A stretch of DNA of 64,000 nucleotides from contig NZ_BLPF01000001.1 of the NCBI RefSeq assembly GCF_011764425.1, positions 1,417,001 to 1,481,000 on the forward strand. Reading direction: 5' to 3'. The DNA comes from Phytohabitans houttuyneae (GTDB taxonomy: Bacteria; Actinomycetota; Actinomycetes; Mycobacteriales; Micromonosporaceae). A program made the translations under genes and the position numbers. Under the pieces are notes generated by a model. That model was not told the DNA's origin, ran no database searches, and saw only the letters and a program-made list of their open reading frames with translations. Positions 61,871 through 64,000 of this stretch are shown in pieces; positions within the stretch are counted from its first letter, which is position 1; each line of letters begins with the position of its first letter.

Positions 61871-62962
61871 TCAGTCGGGCTCGGCGCGGATCAGGGCGGC
61901 GGGGGTCAGGTCGGTGAGGCTGCCGCGGCCGAGGAGGGTGAGGATGGTCGTGATCTCGGCGCGGAGCAGCTCGAACACGCGGCACAGCCCGGCCTCGCCG
62001 CCCGCCGCGAGGCCGTACACCGCCAGGCGGCCGAGGACCACGGCGTCGGCGCCCAGCGCGATCGCCTTGACCACGTCGGCGCCGTTGCGGATGCCGCTGT
62101 CCAGCGCCAGCTCGACAGCGGGGCCGACGGCGTCGCGGATCTCGGGCAGCGCGTCGAGTGAGGCGCGCTGGCCGTCGAGCTGGCGGCCGCCGTGGTTGGA
62201 GACCACCAGCGCGCTCGCGCCGGCGGCGACCGCCGCGCGGGCGTCGTCGGCGGTCATGATGCCCTTCGCCATCCACGGCAGGCCGACCTGGGCGAGCAGC
62301 CCGCCCAGCCGGCTCCACGGCCAGACCGGGGTCTCCCGCTCGATGAGCTGGCCGAGCTGGCGGAACGCCTCGTCGATCGTCGCGTAGTTGCCACCGAACA
62401 GGGCGTAGTCCGGCAGGTACCGGTTGCGCAGGTCGCGCTCGCGCCGCCCCATGATGGGCACGTCGCAGGTGACACAGATCGCGCGGTAGCCGGCCTCCGC
62501 GTACCGGCGCACGATCCTCAGGAAGCCCTCGTCCGTCCCCAGTGGATGGACCTGCCCGAAGGCCGCCGCGCGGGGTGCGGCCGCGGCGATCCGTTCCAGC
62601 GAGTGGCTGCCGGCCTCGGGCACGATGCTCACCGTGCCGGTGGCCGCGTTGGCCCTGGCGACCGCGACGTGCCCGTCCGGGTGGAAGAGCCCGTCGGCGC
62701 CGAAGGGCGCGGTCAGGATCGGCAGCGCGAGCTCGACGCCGAGAAAGCGGCTCGCGGTCGCGGGGGTGGGCTGGCCGCTCATCACGCGCGGCACGAACGC
62801 CCACCGCTCGAAGGCCCGCCGGTTGCGCCGGAGCGTCGTCTCGTCGCCCGCCCCGCCCTCCAGGTAGTCGCTCGCGGCGTCCGAGAGCTTCCCGAGAGCC
62901 GCCTCGCGGATCTCGTCGAGCGTGGCGAACTCCGTCGCGCCGTTGTCGTCGCTTTGTCGCAT
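61871..62962 (-). CDS. FMN-dependent alpha-hydroxy-acid oxidase / lactate monooxygenase-like protein
   Basis: 363 residues. TIM barrel with FMN. DYLEGGAGDETTLRRNRRAF at the start, LPILTAPFGADGLFHPDGHV, AICVTCDVPIMGRRERDLRN, and the FMN/substrate block LVVSNHGGRQLDGQRASLDA, in which the His is the catalytic base. ELALDSGIRNGADVVKAIAL and ADAVVLGRLAVYGLAAGGEA complete it. ATG 62962 gives the usual family length; an earlier in-frame ATG at 63019 exists. Oxidises an L-2-hydroxy acid such as lactate or glycolate, or acts on mandelate-like compounds. Not linked to neighbours. Confidence 0.92.
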   Translation of the reverse strand: MRQSDDNGATEFATLDEIREAALGKLSDAASDYLEGGAGDETTLRRNRRAFERWAFVPRVMSGQPTPATASRFLGVELALPILTAPFGADGLFHPDGHVAVARANAATGTVSIVPEAGSHSLERIAAAAPRAAAFGQVHPLGTDEGFLRIVRRYAEAGYRAICVTCDVPIMGRRERDLRNRYLPDYALFGGNYATIDEAFRQLGQLIERETPVWPWSRLGGLLAQVGLPWMAKGIMTADDARAAVAAGASALVVSNHGGRQLDGQRASLDALPEIRDAVGPAVELALDSGIRNGADVVKAIALGADAVVLGRLAVYGLAAGGEAGLCRVFELLRAEITTILTLLGRGSLTDLTPAALIRAEPD

Positions 62963-63108
62963 GGTGGACAAGGTTGCGCCGACCCAGCGGGTCGCCGCAT
63001 CGGGACATCGCCCAGGCATCGCGGGTCAAAACCTTAGAAACCCATCCGCGGGTACTTAGAGCCGCGCTTGACCGGAGCGATGGTGGGCGATTTGCTGGCG
63101 GCGTGGGG

Positions 63109-64000
63109 GTGAGACGTCTCGTCGGCCGGGAGGGTGAGCTGGCCCTGATCGCGGCCGCGGTCCGGCAGGCGCGCCGGCTGGTCCTGGTGACCGGCGACGT
63201 CGGCATCGGCAAGACGCGGCTGGTCACGGAGGCGGCGCGGGCGGTCCGGAGCGAGGGCGCGGTGGTGGTCGAGGCGGCGTGCCTGCCGCTGGACGTGCGC
63301 CTGCCGCTCCTGCCCGCGATCGACATGCTCCGCGGCCTCGACAAGGCACTGGGCCGCCAGGCGTTCGCCGAGGTCCTCGCGGCGCTCCCGCCGTACTCAG
63401 TGGATGAGCTGGCCCGGCTCGTGCCGGAGGTGGTCGGTCGCCAGGCCGGCCCCGACGCGGTCCCGGAGGGTGAGTGGAAGCGGCAGCGCATGTTCGCGGC
63501 CGTCGAGCAGGTGCTGGCCCGCGCCGCCCGTGGACGCCCCGTCGTGGTGGTGGTCGAAGACCTGCACTGGGTGGACGGGGCGACCCTTGACCTGCTGACC
63601 TACCTGCGGGCGTCGGCGAGCGGCCCGTTCAGCCTGGTCGTGACCTGCCGCAGCGACGAGGCCCACCTCGATCCGGCGGTCGCGCGCTGGGTCGAGCAGG
63701 CCCGCCGGCCCGAGACGGTGCGGCTGGAGCTGGCCGGGCTGTCCCGACCGGCGATGGCCGAGCTGGCCGGGCAGATCCTGGACGGGCCGCCGCCCGAGGC
63801 CATGGTCGACGGGCTGCACCGGCGGACGGAGGGCAACCCGTACTTCGCGGAGGAGCTGATCGCGGCCGCGGTCGCCGCCGGCGACGGGAGCCAGGAGGTG
63901 GCGCTGACCCGCGAGCCGCCCCGCGCGCTGGCCGAGCTGCTGGTGGCGCGTTCGCGGCGGGTCAGCGGGCCGGCGCGAGCGGCGCTGGCGGTGCTCGCCG
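63109..64000 (+). CDS. LuxR-type (LAL/STAND) transcriptional regulator, 5' part
   Basis: 297 residues visible from GTG 63109 (GTG 63103 also in frame); continues past the window. Typical start LVGREGELALIAAAVRQARR, P-loop TGDVGIGKT, Walker B VVVVEDLHWVDGATLDLL, sensor-like TCRSDEAHL and the LAL signature EGNPYFAEELIAAA. The C-terminal LuxR helix-turn-helix is expected outside the window. Divergent from the hydroxy-acid oxidase gene. Such regulators respond to small molecules and often control catabolism or antibiotics. Confidence 0.9.
   Translation, partial: MRRLVGREGELALIAAAVRQARRLVLVTGDVGIGKTRLVTEAARAVRSEGAVVVEAACLPLDVRLPLLPAIDMLRGLDKALGRQAFAEVLAALPPYSVDELARLVPEVVGRQAGPDAVPEGEWKRQRMFAAVEQVLARAARGRPVVVVVEDLHWVDGATLDLLTYLRASASGPFSLVVTCRSDEAHLDPAVARWVEQARRPETVRLELAGLSRPAMAELAGQILDGPPPEAMVDGLHRRTEGNPYFAEELIAAAVAAGDGSQEVALTREPPRALAELLVARSRRVSGPARAALAVLA

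Overview
The window is very GC-rich DNA with strong third-position G/C bias, GTG/TTG starts and many ATGA/GTGA stop-start overlaps. It carries actinobacterial families (mce locus, SigD/RsdA, SigE-family sigma factors, DnaJ2-type sequence, secreted AA10 and S1 enzymes) and short dispersed repeats of the kind I associate with Micromonosporaceae. I infer a plant- or soil-associated member of that family (Actinoplanes/Phytohabitans/Micromonospora type). No rRNA, tRNA, CRISPR array, prophage or transposase was seen.

Layout. 1-828: 3' part of a secreted pectinesterase with a consensus promoter and LacI-type operator. 973-5396: a very unusual fusion of caspase-like protease, STAND ATPase, WD40-like propeller and a DnaJ2 body without J domain, broken by one base. 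5501-7180: secreted alpha/beta hydrolase broken by three single-base losses. 7308-18181: complete mce lipid-importer operon (ATPase, two YrbE permeases, six MCE proteins, two Mas proteins). 18301-21607: SigD, anti-SigD (RsdA) and a sigma-like membrane protein. 21609-23885: PadR remnant, an Lrp regulator divergent from a 2,2-dialkylglycine decarboxylase, and a tiny membrane protein. 23900-26976: solitary AAA ATPase, ArsR regulator, aldo/keto reductase. 26964-30725: ECF sigma/anti-sigma/ABC transporter operon. 30831-32444: membrane protein, DUF4188, GNAT. 32445-33435: gene-poor island of inverted repeats and a four-way hairpin element. 33436-36592: NUDIX and MacB-like ABC exporter. 36661-37474: fused sigma/membrane-protein remnant. 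37528-39741: azoreductase/TetR pair, DUF6582, RibD-like reductase. 39878-41787: SPFH and NAD-kinase-like operon. 41935-46223: secreted GLFQQRP protein, then a serine hydrolase-RR-HK operon. 46234-48274: MFS exporter and HxlR regulator. 48383-52723: phosphoesterase, diacylglycerol-kinase-like, glutamine amidotransferase, DUF2252. 52794-54116: Na+/H+ antiporter. 54255-59816: secreted GH2-LamG enzyme, S1 protease-CBM13 and AA10-CBM2 LPMO. 59951-61731: SigE-family sigma with propeller-type membrane protein. 61871-62962: FMN hydroxy-acid oxidase. 63109-end: start of a LuxR-type STAND regulator.

Two themes stand out. First, secreted biomass enzymes (pectinesterase, GH2, LPMO, protease) sit behind LacI-like or repeated operators, which suggests sugar-controlled exploitation of plant or fungal polymers. 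Second, at least eight reading frames are broken by loss of exactly one base in a short C/G run, and each is restored by adding one C. Uncorrected homopolymer errors are the simplest explanation, so most 'broken' genes here are probably intact in the organism.
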